The notes under the pieces: model-generated
Told to the model about the DNA's origin: nothing
The model's input: only the letters and a program-made list of their open reading frames with translations
Database searches by the model: none
Position numbers and translations under genes: made by a program
Shown here: one piece after another, positions 23,250-34,882 of the stretch
Position numbering within the stretch: the first letter of the stretch is position 1
How the letters are laid out: each line of letters starts with the position of its first letter
Assembly: GCA_029261835.1 (NCBI GenBank)
Contig: JAJDAO010000055.1
Span: 1 to 64,000 of the forward strand
Reading direction: 5' to 3'
Source: Deltaproteobacteria bacterium
GTDB taxonomy: Bacteria > Myxococcota_A > UBA9160 > UBA4427
DNA length: 64,000 nt

Positions 23250-23757
23250 GGGCTCTGAGTACCACCGCAGATCCGCCGTGTCGACGGCTGTCGTTCCTCA
23301 GGACGGCCGATTTCGAGGCTCGTTGCGGGGTTCGTTGACTTTCGCTTTTTGTTCGCCTAATGTCGCGGCTCGTTGCTCCGAGCTGTTCCGGAATGAGGGC
23401 TGCCGGAACGCGCGGGCGGGAGGGCCTCCCCCCTGATGGCCTTATCTCCCGCCCGCGTCTTCGGATCAGGCGAACGGCGAACCGCGAGTGACCGCGCGCG
23501 ACCACGGGCGACTGCGCGCGACAGAGAACAGGAATGCAGAGGGAGTCGAACATGATGACCGGTGCGATGGAGAGTGTGGCGAAGAGCACGGTGGAACAGA
23601 TGGTGAAGAGCGCGGCGAGGAGCGTGGTAGAGAGCACGGTAGAAAGCGCGGTGGGGAACACGGCAACGAACGCCGCGCGAACCCCTCCCCCACACGCCGA
23701 TTCATCGCAACACCCAGCGCCGCACCACACCACACCGCAGCAAACGCCCCGCTGCAA
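23250..23757. other. 508-bp non-coding stretch with short imperfect repeats
   Basis: No credible gene. From 23480 to 23520 there are variants of cgcgagtgaccgc and gcgcgcgac. From about 23575 to 23680 the sequence is built of imperfect units like gagcacggtggaa and gagcgcggtg. Open frames here translate to low-complexity peptides and have no similarity that I can see. The motif ccgcgagtgaccgc recurs at 27553-27566. Confidence 0.5.
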
Positions 23758-24480
23758 TCAGCCGGCGCCCTCGCATGCCGGCTCGGCGGGCGGCGATGTG
23801 GAGACGTCCATGACGATGGCGCAGTGGTCGGACTTCGGTACGTCGATGACCTGGAAGTCTTCGACGTCGAGGCCCCCGACGAAGCCGTGGTCGATGCGCG
23901 CCAGGCGGGGCGAGCGATGCCATGGGCCCCAGGTGGCCGCGGGTGCGCGGCCGCGCTGCTCGGCGGCCACGATGGCGGCGTCGGTCAAGTGGGATGCGAT
24001 TCGGCGATACGCGGGCCAGAGCGGCGTGGCGTTGAAATCGCCCAGCACAACGCGATGATGCTCGGGATTCTCGCGAATGTGCCGCTCGAGCGTTCGCACT
24101 TGGTGCGGGCGCGTGAGGAAAGCCGGCTTCGGAAACAAAATCTGCGGGGCGGTGATGTGGACGTTCAGCACCTCGAGCGGGCGAGATAGCTGGGGCCAGT
24201 GCGCCGGCTCGAGCCGGCTGAGACGCGCGGCGCGACTGCCCATCTGCAGGCGAGACATTTCGCCCGGGCGTAGCATCGCGATTCCCATGCCCTCGTGGTT
24301 ACGGCTGGGCTGCAGCTCTCCGTAGGGCATGACGACACTCAGCGCCTCGGCCTGCTCGGGTGAGAGCTCCTGGACCGCCACTACATCCACGGCCAGGGCG
24401 AGCACGAGATCCGCAAAACCCTCGGCGTCGGCGCGACCATTCCACAGATTGGCCGACAGTATCCGCAGCGTCTGCCCCAC
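23758..24480 (-). CDS. Endonuclease/exonuclease/phosphatase (EEP) family protein (240 aa)
   Basis: Metal-dependent hydrolase of the DNase I-like fold. The motifs in order are LRILSANLWNGR (Asn), VVAVQELSPEQ (metal-binding Glu), HRVVLGDFNATP (Asp-Asn), ARIDHGFV and KSDHCAIVMDV (Asp-His pair). At 240 residues it is a minimal catalytic domain with no signal peptide or membrane span. Substrates of this fold range from DNA to phospholipid head groups, so the exact reaction is open. It is the first chromosome-type gene beyond tRNA-Lys and is followed on the same strand, 139 bp upstream, by purA. Confidence 0.85.
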   Translation of the reverse strand: MGQTLRILSANLWNGRADAEGFADLVLALAVDVVAVQELSPEQAEALSVVMPYGELQPSRNHEGMGIAMLRPGEMSRLQMGSRAARLSRLEPAHWPQLSRPLEVLNVHITAPQILFPKPAFLTRPHQVRTLERHIRENPEHHRVVLGDFNATPLWPAYRRIASHLTDAAIVAAEQRGRAPAATWGPWHRSPRLARIDHGFVGGLDVEDFQVIDVPKSDHCAIVMDVSTSPPAEPACEGAG

Positions 24481-24619
24481 CCCGCTCGCCCCCCCTGCTC
24501 CGCGCTACACCTGCGCTCCGGCTACTTGTGCGTTTGCTTCTGCGTGTGCAGCCGCACGACGGCATGTTTGCCGGCTCGCGCGGCAAACCGCCCACTCCCG
24601 CAACCGAATCGGTCCGCTG

Positions 24620-27498
<2,879 letters not shown>

Positions 27499-27829
27499 CT
27501 CGCTTCTCCTTGCTCTTTACTCTTTACTTGCTTTTGCTCTCTGGTCTTCTTGCCGCGAGTGACCGCTCTTCTAGCCGCGCGTGACCGCCTGGCTTGCCAA
27601 GCGACCCGGGCAACGTGGGTGGGAGCGAAGCCGTTGCGGGACACGGGTCGGACGGCCTTGTAACAGCCTGTCGCTACAGGGAAATACGACCAGCTGATTC
27701 TGCCTGAGCCGCTCCGGGGTGTCAACGGCGCCCGCCCCGCGGCAAGCGTGGGACATCCCCGCGCATCCAGGCTAGCCTGCCTGCGCGGGGCGAGAGTCGC
27801 CGCACGGCAACCAGAGGTCCTGCCCGTCC
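27499..27829. promoter_or_regulatory. Divergent serA/aroA intergenic region, 331 bp
   Basis: No supported gene. Near serA there is a short T-rich direct repeat (ctctttactctttacttg). At 27553-27590 the motif ccgcgagtgaccgc appears twice in slightly different form, matching repeats at 23482-23495. Promoters for both genes must lie here, but I cannot point to clean -35/-10 boxes. Confidence 0.35.
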
Positions 27830-29122
27830 TTGTCCTCACTTCCCACGGCACTTCCCATCGAGCCGCGCGGCCCGCTCGACGCAACAGTGCGCGTTCCAGG
27901 CTCTAAGAGCATTACCAACCGCGCACTGCTCGTGGCCGCACTCGCGCGGGGCGAGAGCCAGCTCTCCGGCCCGCTCGCGAGCGTCGACACCGATGTCATG
28001 CGCGAGGCGCTGGCGGCGCTCGGCGCGCAGATCGAAGCCCGCTCCGAGCCGTGGTGTGTGACCGGCACGGGCGGCACTCTGGCGCTTCCCAGCAAGCCGC
28101 TCTATGTCGAGAACTCGGGCACCTCGGCCCGTTTCCTGACCGCCGCAGCCGCGCTCGCCCCGGGGCCGGTGCAGATCGACGGCAACCCGCGCATGCGGGC
28201 ACGGCCGATCATTCATCTGGTCGAAGCGCTACGCAGTCTGGGCGCCGAGGTCGAGCTGCCGCAGGGCAGCGACTGTCCACCGGTGCACGTGCGGGGCGGA
28301 GGGCTGCCGGGCGGGCCGGGTCTGATCGACGGCAGCCACTCGAGCCAGTACGTCTCCGCCGTGCTGCTCGCCGCGCCCTATGCGCAGCGGGACGTGGAGC
28401 TCGGCTTCATCGACGACGTGCTGGTCTCGCGACCCTACGTCGACGTCACCCTCAGCGTGATGCGCGCCTTTGGCGCAAAGGTGGAGTGGATCGCGCAGCC
28501 AGGCGTGGGGCGCATCTGCGTGACGGCCGGCAGACACTATCAAGCACGTCAGTACGAGATCGAGCCCGATGCCTCCTCAGCCGCCTACCCGTTCTGCGCG
28601 GCCGCGATCGCCGGCGGCTCGGTGCGGGTCGAGGGCGTGCCGGAGGATTCCCTGCAGGCTGACTTCAAGCTGCTCGAGCTGCTCGCTCGCATGGGCTGCC
28701 GCGTGACACGGCAGGGCCACACGGTCGAGCTGCGCGGCCCGAAGAAGCCGCTGCGCAGCCTGGGCGAGGTCGACATGAACGACACGCCCGATGCCGCCCT
28801 CGCCTACGCGGTGGTGGCGCTCTTCGCCGATGGCCCAACGCTGATCAAGAACATCTGGAACCTGCGCATCAAAGAGACCGACCGGCTGACGGCCCTCGAG
28901 ACCGAGCTGCGCAAGCTCGGCGCTCGGGCCGAGGCCACGCACGACACGCTCCGGATCCAGCCGGGGCCACTACACGGAGCCGAGATCGACACGTATGACG
29001 ATCACCGCATGGCCATGGCCTTTTCGCTGGCCGGGCTGCGGGTGCCGGGTGTGGTCATTCGCGATCCCGCCTGTGTGAGCAAGACCTGGCCCAAGTACTT
29101 CGACGTCTTCGAGCATCTGTAA
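27830..29122 (+). CDS. aroA: 3-phosphoshikimate 1-carboxyvinyltransferase (EPSP synthase)
   Basis: Sixth step of the shikimate pathway: shikimate-3-phosphate + PEP to EPSP. The 430 residues show VRVPGSKSITNRALLVAALA at the start, the NSGTSARFLTAA loop, DGNPRMRARPI, SQYVSAVLLAAPYA, the IKETDRLTALETEL signature and DTYDDHRMAMAFSLAGLR near the C-terminus. The start is a TTG at 27830 with AGAGG 12 bases upstream. This spacing is long, so the start is less certain than the identity. It stands alone between divergent serA and the ABC operon. Confidence 0.96.
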   Translation: MSSLPTALPIEPRGPLDATVRVPGSKSITNRALLVAALARGESQLSGPLASVDTDVMREALAALGAQIEARSEPWCVTGTGGTLALPSKPLYVENSGTSARFLTAAAALAPGPVQIDGNPRMRARPIIHLVEALRSLGAEVELPQGSDCPPVHVRGGGLPGGPGLIDGSHSSQYVSAVLLAAPYAQRDVELGFIDDVLVSRPYVDVTLSVMRAFGAKVEWIAQPGVGRICVTAGRHYQARQYEIEPDASSAAYPFCAAAIAGGSVRVEGVPEDSLQADFKLLELLARMGCRVTRQGHTVELRGPKKPLRSLGEVDMNDTPDAALAYAVVALFADGPTLIKNIWNLRIKETDRLTALETELRKLGARAEATHDTLRIQPGPLHGAEIDTYDDHRMAMAFSLAGLRVPGVVIRDPACVSKTWPKYFDVFEHL

Positions 29123-29165
29123 CAGACTGAAACCTCGGGCATCTGAAACAGGCTGAGATAGAGGT
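29112..29165. repeat. 27-bp imperfect tandem repeat after aroA
   Basis: Two units beginning gcatctg (29112 and 29139): gcatctgtaacagactgaaa and gcatctgaaacaggctgaga. The first overlaps the aroA stop codon. A duplicated 3' end is the simplest explanation. Confidence 0.5.
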
Positions 29166-29217
29166 ATAGATACAGAAGAGTGCCCGGCGCGAGCCGCGAG
29201 AATGGTTCGATGACCCG

Positions 29218-29979
29218 ATGAGCGCAGAACAAGTGAAAGCCGCTGAGGGAGCGCGTGTCGAGGCGCTGGGGCTTACCCGGCACTTCGGCCCTCATCGCGC
29301 GCTCGACAACCTCGACCTCGAGATCGAGCCGGGCGAGACGTTCGGCCTGCTCGGCGCCAACGGCGCGGGCAAGACGACTTTCATTCGCCTGGCGACCGGC
29401 TACATCCTTCCGAGTGCGGGCGCGGTCACCATCGACGGCATCTCGCCCACACACGATCCGCGAGCCGTACAGGCGCGCCTCGGCTATGTCCCCGAAACGC
29501 CGCGCCTCTATCCCGAGCTGCGGGTCGAGGGCTTCTTGCGCTTCGTCGCCGGTCTGCGCGGCATCACGGGCGCTCGGCGCAAGCGCGTGCTCGAGACCGT
29601 ACTCGAGCGCTTTCGACTCGAAGACGTCGCCCGGCGACTGATCGGTAACCTTTCGAAGGGCTACCGACAGCGAGTATCCCTCGCCCAGGCATTTCTCCAC
29701 GAGCCCTCGCTGCTGATCGTCGACGAGCCGACCAGCGGCCTCGATCCGCTGCAGCAGGCGGAGGTGCGCGACGTAATCGCCGGTCTACGCGGCCGCCGCA
29801 CCATCCTGCTCTGCACGCACGACCTCGACGAGGTTCGCTCACTCGCTTCGCGCGTCGCCATCCTGCACCAGGGTGTGCTGGTCGCACAGGGGCTTAGCCG
29901 AGATCTGCTGCATGGCGACGACCCGCTGCGCTCATTTCGGGGCGCGGCGGTCGGCGATCCAGGGGGAGGGGCGGCGTGA
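29218..29979 (+). CDS. ABC transporter ATPase, GldA-like (253 aa)
   Basis: ATP-binding subunit. The Walker A motif is GLLGANGAGKTTFIRLATG, the Q-loop is YVPETPRLYPEL, the signature is NLSKGYRQRVSLAQAF, Walker B is LLIVDEPTSGLD and the switch His is LLCTHDLDEV. It drives an ABC-2 type export system whose permease and auxiliary subunit follow directly (GTGA overlap with the next gene). The three-gene order matches gldA-gldF-gldG, first known for gliding motility but widespread in non-gliding bacteria, so a motility role is not implied. Confidence 0.88.
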   Translation: MSAEQVKAAEGARVEALGLTRHFGPHRALDNLDLEIEPGETFGLLGANGAGKTTFIRLATGYILPSAGAVTIDGISPTHDPRAVQARLGYVPETPRLYPELRVEGFLRFVAGLRGITGARRKRVLETVLERFRLEDVARRLIGNLSKGYRQRVSLAQAFLHEPSLLIVDEPTSGLDPLQQAEVRDVIAGLRGRRTILLCTHDLDEVRSLASRVAILHQGVLVAQGLSRDLLHGDDPLRSFRGAAVGDPGGGAA

Positions 29980-30767
29980 CGGCGTTCCGAGCGCTTCTCA
30001 AGAAGGAGCTGACGGTGCTCTTCGGGTCACCGGTGGCCTATCTGGTGCTCACCACAGTGGCGATCCTGACGGCCATCACCTTCTTCGAACATCTGCGCCT
30101 CTACAACCAGCAGCTCTTCCTCTATGCCAGCAGCAGCATGGCGGGCTTCGAGTCGGACACGATTCCCGACTACATCAACCTGCGTGACACGGTCTTCTTT
30201 CCCGTCATGGAGCAGCTCGGCCTGCTGTTGCTGCTCCCGATCCCGCTCGTCACGATGGGCGTCTTCGCCCGAGAGCGCGATACGGGCACGGACGAGCTGC
30301 TGCTGACCAGCGGGCTCTCACCGACACAAATCGTCGCCGCCAAATTCACCGCGACATTCGGCTTCATCGTCTTGATGATGGCGGTGAGCTTCCTCTACCC
30401 CGTCACCGCCATCTTCCAAGGCGGTCTCGGTCTGCAGCACCTGATGGCGGTTTTCATGGGGCTGGTATTGCTCGGCGTAGCCATCGCCTCCATCGGACTC
30501 GTCTGCTCCGCCTGCACGAGCAGCAACATCGTCGCCGCCTCATCCACCATCACCGTGACGTACCTGCTCTACGACTTCGGCTGGAGCTATAGCTTCGTCG
30601 GTGCGGGGGTGGCGAACGTACTCGAGGTTCTCTCGCTGCATCCGCACTTCTCCCGTTTCTCCGAAGGCCTGGTATCGCTGGCGGACATCACGTTCTTCCT
30701 GATGATGGCATTGGCGGCGGCGGCCATCGTGCGCGCCTCGCTCGAGCTGCGGCGGGTCAGCGCGTGA
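29976..30767 (+). CDS. ABC-2 type permease, GldF-like (263 aa)
   Basis: Integral membrane protein with about six hydrophobic segments, such as PVAYLVLTTVAILTAITFFE, LGLLLLLPIPLVTMGVFARE, FIVLMMAVSFLYPV, LMAVFMGLVLLGVAIASIGL and ITFFLMMALAAAAIV. The motif ARERDTGTDELLLTSGLSPT after the second span is typical of ABC-2 permeases that co-operate with auxiliary GldG-type proteins. The GTG start overlaps the ATPase stop. It forms the channel of the exporter with the preceding ATPase. Confidence 0.85.
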   Translation: MTAFRALLKKELTVLFGSPVAYLVLTTVAILTAITFFEHLRLYNQQLFLYASSSMAGFESDTIPDYINLRDTVFFPVMEQLGLLLLLPIPLVTMGVFARERDTGTDELLLTSGLSPTQIVAAKFTATFGFIVLMMAVSFLYPVTAIFQGGLGLQHLMAVFMGLVLLGVAIASIGLVCSACTSSNIVAASSTITVTYLLYDFGWSYSFVGAGVANVLEVLSLHPHFSRFSEGLVSLADITFFLMMALAAAAIVRASLELRRVSA

Positions 30768-32287
30768 CGCGGCAGCTCGCACTCGTCGGACTCATCGCCA
30801 CGGCCTTCGGCCTGGGCTCGTACCGCGTGCTGGGCACGTTCTCGGTCTTCAGCGCCGCCAACCTGTTGCTCGGCTTCGGTGCGTTGGCTCTGGCGCTGTT
30901 GCGCGCGCTGCGGCGCTTGGGCGACAGCCAGCAGCCCGCCCTGCGCCGCCCGGCGGCGCGAGCGCTGGCGAGTGCATTCGGCTTCATCGTACTGGCGACG
31001 CTCATCTACCAGCTCGCCGCACTCTCGCAGATCCGCTTCGACTGGACCTTCGAAGGCCGCTTCGAGCTCGCCCAAGCGACTCGGCAGGTCCTCGCGAGAC
31101 TTCCCGAGCGGCTCGCCATCACGCTCTACTCCGACGCCGGCGATCCGCGCATCCGCAATACCTTGCTGCTGCTTCAGGAGATGGCCCGCGGACACAATGT
31201 GCTCGTCGAGCAGAAGCGGCTGGCCGAGCACCCCGAAGACGAGGATCGCTACGGCATCGGCTCCTCCAACTCGGTGCTGCTCCAGCTCGGAACGCGCTGG
31301 GAATTGGTGGAGCGACCGACGGAGGGTGCGCTCTACGAAGGCATCGCGCGGCTGGTCGAAGGCAGCCGCACGGCGCTGTACGTCAGTGTCGGAGCCGGCG
31401 AGGGCGATCTGGAGCGCCGTGACGATCTCGGCTACTCGGGTCTGCGCGCGGCGCTCGAGACCGAGGGCTATGCGCTTCGCCCACTGCCTCTGGCCATCAT
31501 CGACGACATTCCCAGCGACGCCGCCGCGCTGCTGCTGATCGCGCCACGGCGGCGGCTGTCGGAGCCCGCCGTGGCGGCGGTGGCTCGCTTCGTCGAGGCG
31601 GGCGGCAATCTGGTGGCCTTCGTGGAGCCGGGTGTCGAGAGCGGCATCGAAGCGCTGCTCGCCCGCTACGGCTTGGCGACGCCCGATGCGCTGGTGATCG
31701 ATCCCGATTCCGATCCGCTGGAAGGCGGCGCGAAGGGGCTCGATCCGATCGCGCACGAGTATGCAGACCACCCTGTCACACACGGTCTCGGCCACAACCG
31801 CATGACCTTCTTCCGCCGCGCGCGCTCCTTCACGCTGCACAAGGCGAAAGCGGGCGACCGCCTGCGAGGCTTGGTGTTCACCGGCGCGGAATCTTGGCTC
31901 TACCCGATGTCTTCTTCACCGCCGGCCGACCGCACACCGGAGCGCCCGGCGGACGCAGAGTCCGACTACCGAGTGCTGGTGGCGAGCGCCGAGATCGAGC
32001 GCGGCTCCGGCCGCACGCGCCTGCTCGCTTTCGGTGACGCGACCTTCGCCTCGAACCGCTACCTGCGCGCCCTGTACAATCTCGATCTGGTGGTCAACGC
32101 AATACACTGGACGGTGGAACGCGAGGCCGCCATCAGTTTGCGCCCGAAGAGTGGCGGGCGGCAGCTCGTGCAGTTTCCAGTGCCGCTACAACACTCGCTT
32201 CAGGCGCTCTACGGCGTGGGCCTGCTCGTCCCGGAGCTGCTGCTGCTGGCCGGGGGCCTGATCTGGCTGCGCCTGCGACGCGCGTAG
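30764..32287 (+). CDS. GldG-like ABC auxiliary protein (507 aa)
   Basis: Membrane-anchored auxiliary subunit. Two hydrophobic segments near the N-terminus (LALVGLIATAFGLGSYRVLG and LASAFGFIVLATLIYQLAAL) precede a large soluble domain with DWTFEGRFELAQATRQVLAR, VLVEQKRLAEHPEDEDRYGI and AALLLIAPRRRLSEPAVAAV. A C-terminal span (LLVPELLLLAGGLIWL) ends the protein. This is the layout of the ABC_transp_aux/GldG family. The GTG overlaps the permease stop (GTGA). Its stop codon lies in the palindrome at 32285-32302. Confidence 0.85.
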   Translation: MTRQLALVGLIATAFGLGSYRVLGTFSVFSAANLLLGFGALALALLRALRRLGDSQQPALRRPAARALASAFGFIVLATLIYQLAALSQIRFDWTFEGRFELAQATRQVLARLPERLAITLYSDAGDPRIRNTLLLLQEMARGHNVLVEQKRLAEHPEDEDRYGIGSSNSVLLQLGTRWELVERPTEGALYEGIARLVEGSRTALYVSVGAGEGDLERRDDLGYSGLRAALETEGYALRPLPLAIIDDIPSDAAALLLIAPRRRLSEPAVAAVARFVEAGGNLVAFVEPGVESGIEALLARYGLATPDALVIDPDSDPLEGGAKGLDPIAHEYADHPVTHGLGHNRMTFFRRARSFTLHKAKAGDRLRGLVFTGAESWLYPMSSSPPADRTPERPADAESDYRVLVASAEIERGSGRTRLLAFGDATFASNRYLRALYNLDLVVNAIHWTVEREAAISLRPKSGGRQLVQFPVPLQHSLQALYGVGLLVPELLLLAGGLIWLRLRRA

Positions 32288-32302
32288 CGCGCTCGCGCGC
32301 TA
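32285..32302. terminator. Perfect palindrome spanning both convergent stop codons
   Basis: TAGCGCGC (32285-32292), TC, GCGCGCTA (32295-32302). The TAG of the GldG-like gene and the TAG of exbD (minus strand) are the two ends of this stem. It could act as a bidirectional hairpin between convergent operons, though no T-run follows on either side. Confidence 0.5.
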
Positions 32303-32725
32303 GCGCGGCTGCTGTGTCGCGATTGCGATGCCCTCGGCGCCGGCCTTCTGGGCCAGATCGAGCACGTTGACGGCGCGTCCGAGCAGCACGCGCTTGTCGC
32401 CCTTCAGCACCACGACCTTGTCCTGCGCCTGCGCCAGCGCCTCGGCCAGCCGATCGGCGATGGCATCCTCGGCCACCGGCTGGTCATTGATCTGAATCGT
32501 GCCGTCGTCATCGACCTGGACAGTGACGCCCTTGGGTGTCGTCTCCTGACTGACGTCGGCCGAGGGCAGATCGATCTTCTTGCCCTCCTCGTAGACGGCG
32601 GTCGTGGTCACCATGAAGATGATCAGCAGCACCAGGAAGATGTCGGTCAGCGGCGTGACGTTGATCTCGGCAACGATGCCGCCCTCTTCTCCTTCGCCGC
32701 TGCCGGGCAGAGCCGAGATCGCCAT
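32300..32725 (-). CDS. exbD: ExbD/TolR family proton-channel subunit (141 aa)
   Basis: Inner-membrane partner of ExbB that harvests proton-motive force for TonB. The single transmembrane helix with the essential Asp is INVTPLTDIFLVLLIIFMV. The periplasmic domain follows (IQINDQPVAEDAIADRL, VVVLKGDKRVLLGRAVNVLD). Its ATG shares bases with the exbB stop (TGATG), so the two are coupled. Family length is normal. Confidence 0.92.
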   Translation of the reverse strand: MAISALPGSGEGEEGGIVAEINVTPLTDIFLVLLIIFMVTTTAVYEEGKKIDLPSADVSQETTPKGVTVQVDDDGTIQINDQPVAEDAIADRLAEALAQAQDKVVVLKGDKRVLLGRAVNVLDLAQKAGAEGIAIATQQPR

Positions 32726-33384
32726 CACGCCCCCCCGTCGACCCCGGCGTGGCCGGCGTGCGATTCCACGTAGAGGATGGCCTGCACCAGCCGCTCGGCC
32801 GCCCGGGCATAGGTCGCGGCGAGCGACCCGACGCGCGTGTTGAGATAGTTGTAGAAGGAGAGTGCCACGATCGCCACGCCGAGACCGGCGGCCGTCGCGA
32901 TGAGCGCCTCCGACAGGCTGCCGGCGACGACCACGAAGCCGCCTCCACCGCCCTTGGCCATGTCGGCGAAGGCGCGAATGATACCGATCACCGTGCCGAA
33001 GAGGCCGACGAACGGCGCCAATGAGCCGACGGTGCCGATCAGCCAGATTCCGCGGCGCATCTCGCTGGTCATTTCCGCTCGCAACGTTGTGAGAATGCGG
33101 TCGTAGTCCTCGACGGCAATGTTCTGCCAGCGCAGCGTCTCGAGCATCATCTTTGCAACGGGGAGATCCGATCGCTCGCATACCCGGCGCGCGCCTTCGA
33201 GGTCGGGTCTCACAAATGTGTCGATCACTTCGCTCGCCAGCTCACGGCTGCGCGTCTCCAGGCCGCGAAACTGTCGCACGCGATCAAAGAAGATGGCCAA
33301 GGTCACGATCGATCCGAGGGCCAAAGGCACGTTGGACAGCCAGCCCATGATGAGCAGATCGATCAAGTGCTCTGCTGTGAACAT
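32725..33384 (-). CDS. exbB: ExbB/TolQ/MotA family proton-channel subunit (219 aa)
   Basis: Three membrane spans: LSNVPLALGSIVTLAIFFDR, LIGTVGSLAPFVGLFGTVIG and SLSEALIATAAGLGVAIVAL. The conserved LIGTVGSLAPFVGLFGTVIG block with a Thr facing the channel is diagnostic. It forms the proton channel with ExbD and is divergent from the tonB-like gene at 33681, with which it should make an energy-transducing complex. Confidence 0.92.
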   Translation of the reverse strand: MFTAEHLIDLLIMGWLSNVPLALGSIVTLAIFFDRVRQFRGLETRSRELASEVIDTFVRPDLEGARRVCERSDLPVAKMMLETLRWQNIAVEDYDRILTTLRAEMTSEMRRGIWLIGTVGSLAPFVGLFGTVIGIIRAFADMAKGGGGGFVVVAGSLSEALIATAAGLGVAIVALSFYNYLNTRVGSLAATYARAAERLVQAILYVESHAGHAGVDGGA

Positions 33385-33680
33385 CTTCTCGCTTCCCGAT
33401 ATCTATTCGTGTCCGAGTCGGGCGGAGCGTACCCGAGGTCCCGGAAGCCCGCAGGACCGTCGCCGCCTGTAGCGCTGCGCCCGTGGGTGATTCGGGCTAG
33501 CATTACCTGTTCTGGGGGAGCGGATCACTCTTCCGCCTCGCCGCGCGGCGGCGGGCTCTGCCGTCTCGAACCGACGGCGGACGGCGGGTGTCCGGTTCAG
33601 CGGGGTGCAGCGCGAACACTGGACGTAGACGATCCCCTGCGCCCCCCGCAAGTGTCGCGGAAGAGGGTGTGGATCGAGTC

Positions 33681-34865
33681 ATGAACCAGCGACTCATCGT
33701 CAGGCCGCATAGGAGACGCCCGAAGATGCGGGTGAGCTTCGCCGGTGCGGCGCCCGCGGCAGCGGGTCTGGCGCCGAGTCTGCTGATGGCCGAGCCGGCG
33801 GGGCGCGGCGCAGCGCTGATCTCCTGCTCGATCTCGAGCCTGATCCACGTGGCACTGCTCGCCGCCCTGCTGACGGCCGCCCTGCTCGCCCCAGTCGAGC
33901 TGATCGAGAAGATCATCCCGGTAGAGATCGTGCACGAGATCCAACCGGTCGAGCTCCCCGGCTCGAACGAGGAGCCAGCGCCGGCGGGGCCAAAGGCCGT
34001 GGGGCCGGTGAGGCCGAGTGCCGCCGCGCTGGCCGCAGCTCGCGCGTTGACACCCGAGCAGGCAGAGGCGCTGCGCCAAGCAGCGCTCGAGGCGGCGCGC
34101 AAGGCGATCGAGGCGCTCGAGCTCGAGGCGCGCCAGCAGATCGCGCAGCCGACCCGTATCGAGCACCGTGATATCCAGGCGCAGAGCCTGGCCGCCCGCG
34201 CGGTCGCTGTCCGCGAGCAGCCGCAAGCCGTCGATGTCGACGACCTGCAGGCGATCGAGATCGACCCGGCGGATCTGGCGGCCCTCGAGCTCGATCTCGC
34301 CGGCCCGCGCACCATCGACAGCAAGAGCCTGGCCGACCTCTCTGTGCCGGAGGCCTTCGCGGTGCGCTCGGCACTGCGCCAGACGGACTACAGCAGCGCG
34401 GTGAGCGCATCGGAGATCGGCCGGGGCGGCGACTTCGCACGCGGCTACGGCGAGGCGGGGACAGGCGTCGACACCGGAGTCAGCGTGACATACGCGGGCG
34501 GCGGCGGTGCGGGCGATGGTATTGGCGGCGGCGGCAGCGGAGGTGAGGGCAGCGCCGTCGGTGTCGTGCGATGCCTCGAGAGCGGCTTCGTGCAGCGCTA
34601 TCAGCATATGCTCGAGGATCGCACGCTGCGGCGCTGGACCGTGCCCGACGGCGTGCCGCCCAACACGCGAGTGCGTCTGCGCTTTACGATCGACGCGGCG
34701 GGTATGGTCTCTGATGTCGAGCCCGTCGAGGGGCAGGACGAAGCGCTGGCCGAGAGCGCGCGCCTGGCGCTGCTGTCCGCGGCCCCCTTCCCGCCGATGG
34801 ACGACGGCAATCGCTGTCTGGCCGGCCGGGCTCTCATCTCGACCTTCAGCGTGCCGGCCCATTGA
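33681..34865 (+). CDS. TonB-like energy transducer (394 aa)
   Basis: An N-terminal hydrophobic anchor (ISSLIHVALLAALLTAALLA) is followed by a long Ala/Glu-rich, probably extended periplasmic stretch (about 80-290, LTPEQAEALRQAALEAARKA) and a Gly-rich linker. The C-terminal TonB/TolA-like domain is VRLRFTIDAAGMVSDVEPVE, then SARLALLSAAPFPPM. The Pro-rich spacer of classical TonB is replaced by an Ala/Glu-rich one, as in TolA. The ATG at 33681 is chosen; another ATG at 33726 is possible. It is divergent from exbB and 17 bp upstream of a giant secreted repeat protein. Confidence 0.78.
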   Translation: MNQRLIVRPHRRRPKMRVSFAGAAPAAAGLAPSLLMAEPAGRGAALISCSISSLIHVALLAALLTAALLAPVELIEKIIPVEIVHEIQPVELPGSNEEPAPAGPKAVGPVRPSAAALAAARALTPEQAEALRQAALEAARKAIEALELEARQQIAQPTRIEHRDIQAQSLAARAVAVREQPQAVDVDDLQAIEIDPADLAALELDLAGPRTIDSKSLADLSVPEAFAVRSALRQTDYSSAVSASEIGRGGDFARGYGEAGTGVDTGVSVTYAGGGGAGDGIGGGGSGGEGSAVGVVRCLESGFVQRYQHMLEDRTLRRWTVPDGVPPNTRVRLRFTIDAAGMVSDVEPVEGQDEALAESARLALLSAAPFPPMDDGNRCLAGRALISTFSVPAH

Positions 34866-34882
34866 GCGGGTGATCGCGAGCC

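Noticed and set aside
23206..24058. Open frames of 174-233 aa on both strands near the tRNA
   Set aside because: They are low-complexity translations of GC-rich repeats, overlap the EEP gene or tRNA, and have no convincing start.
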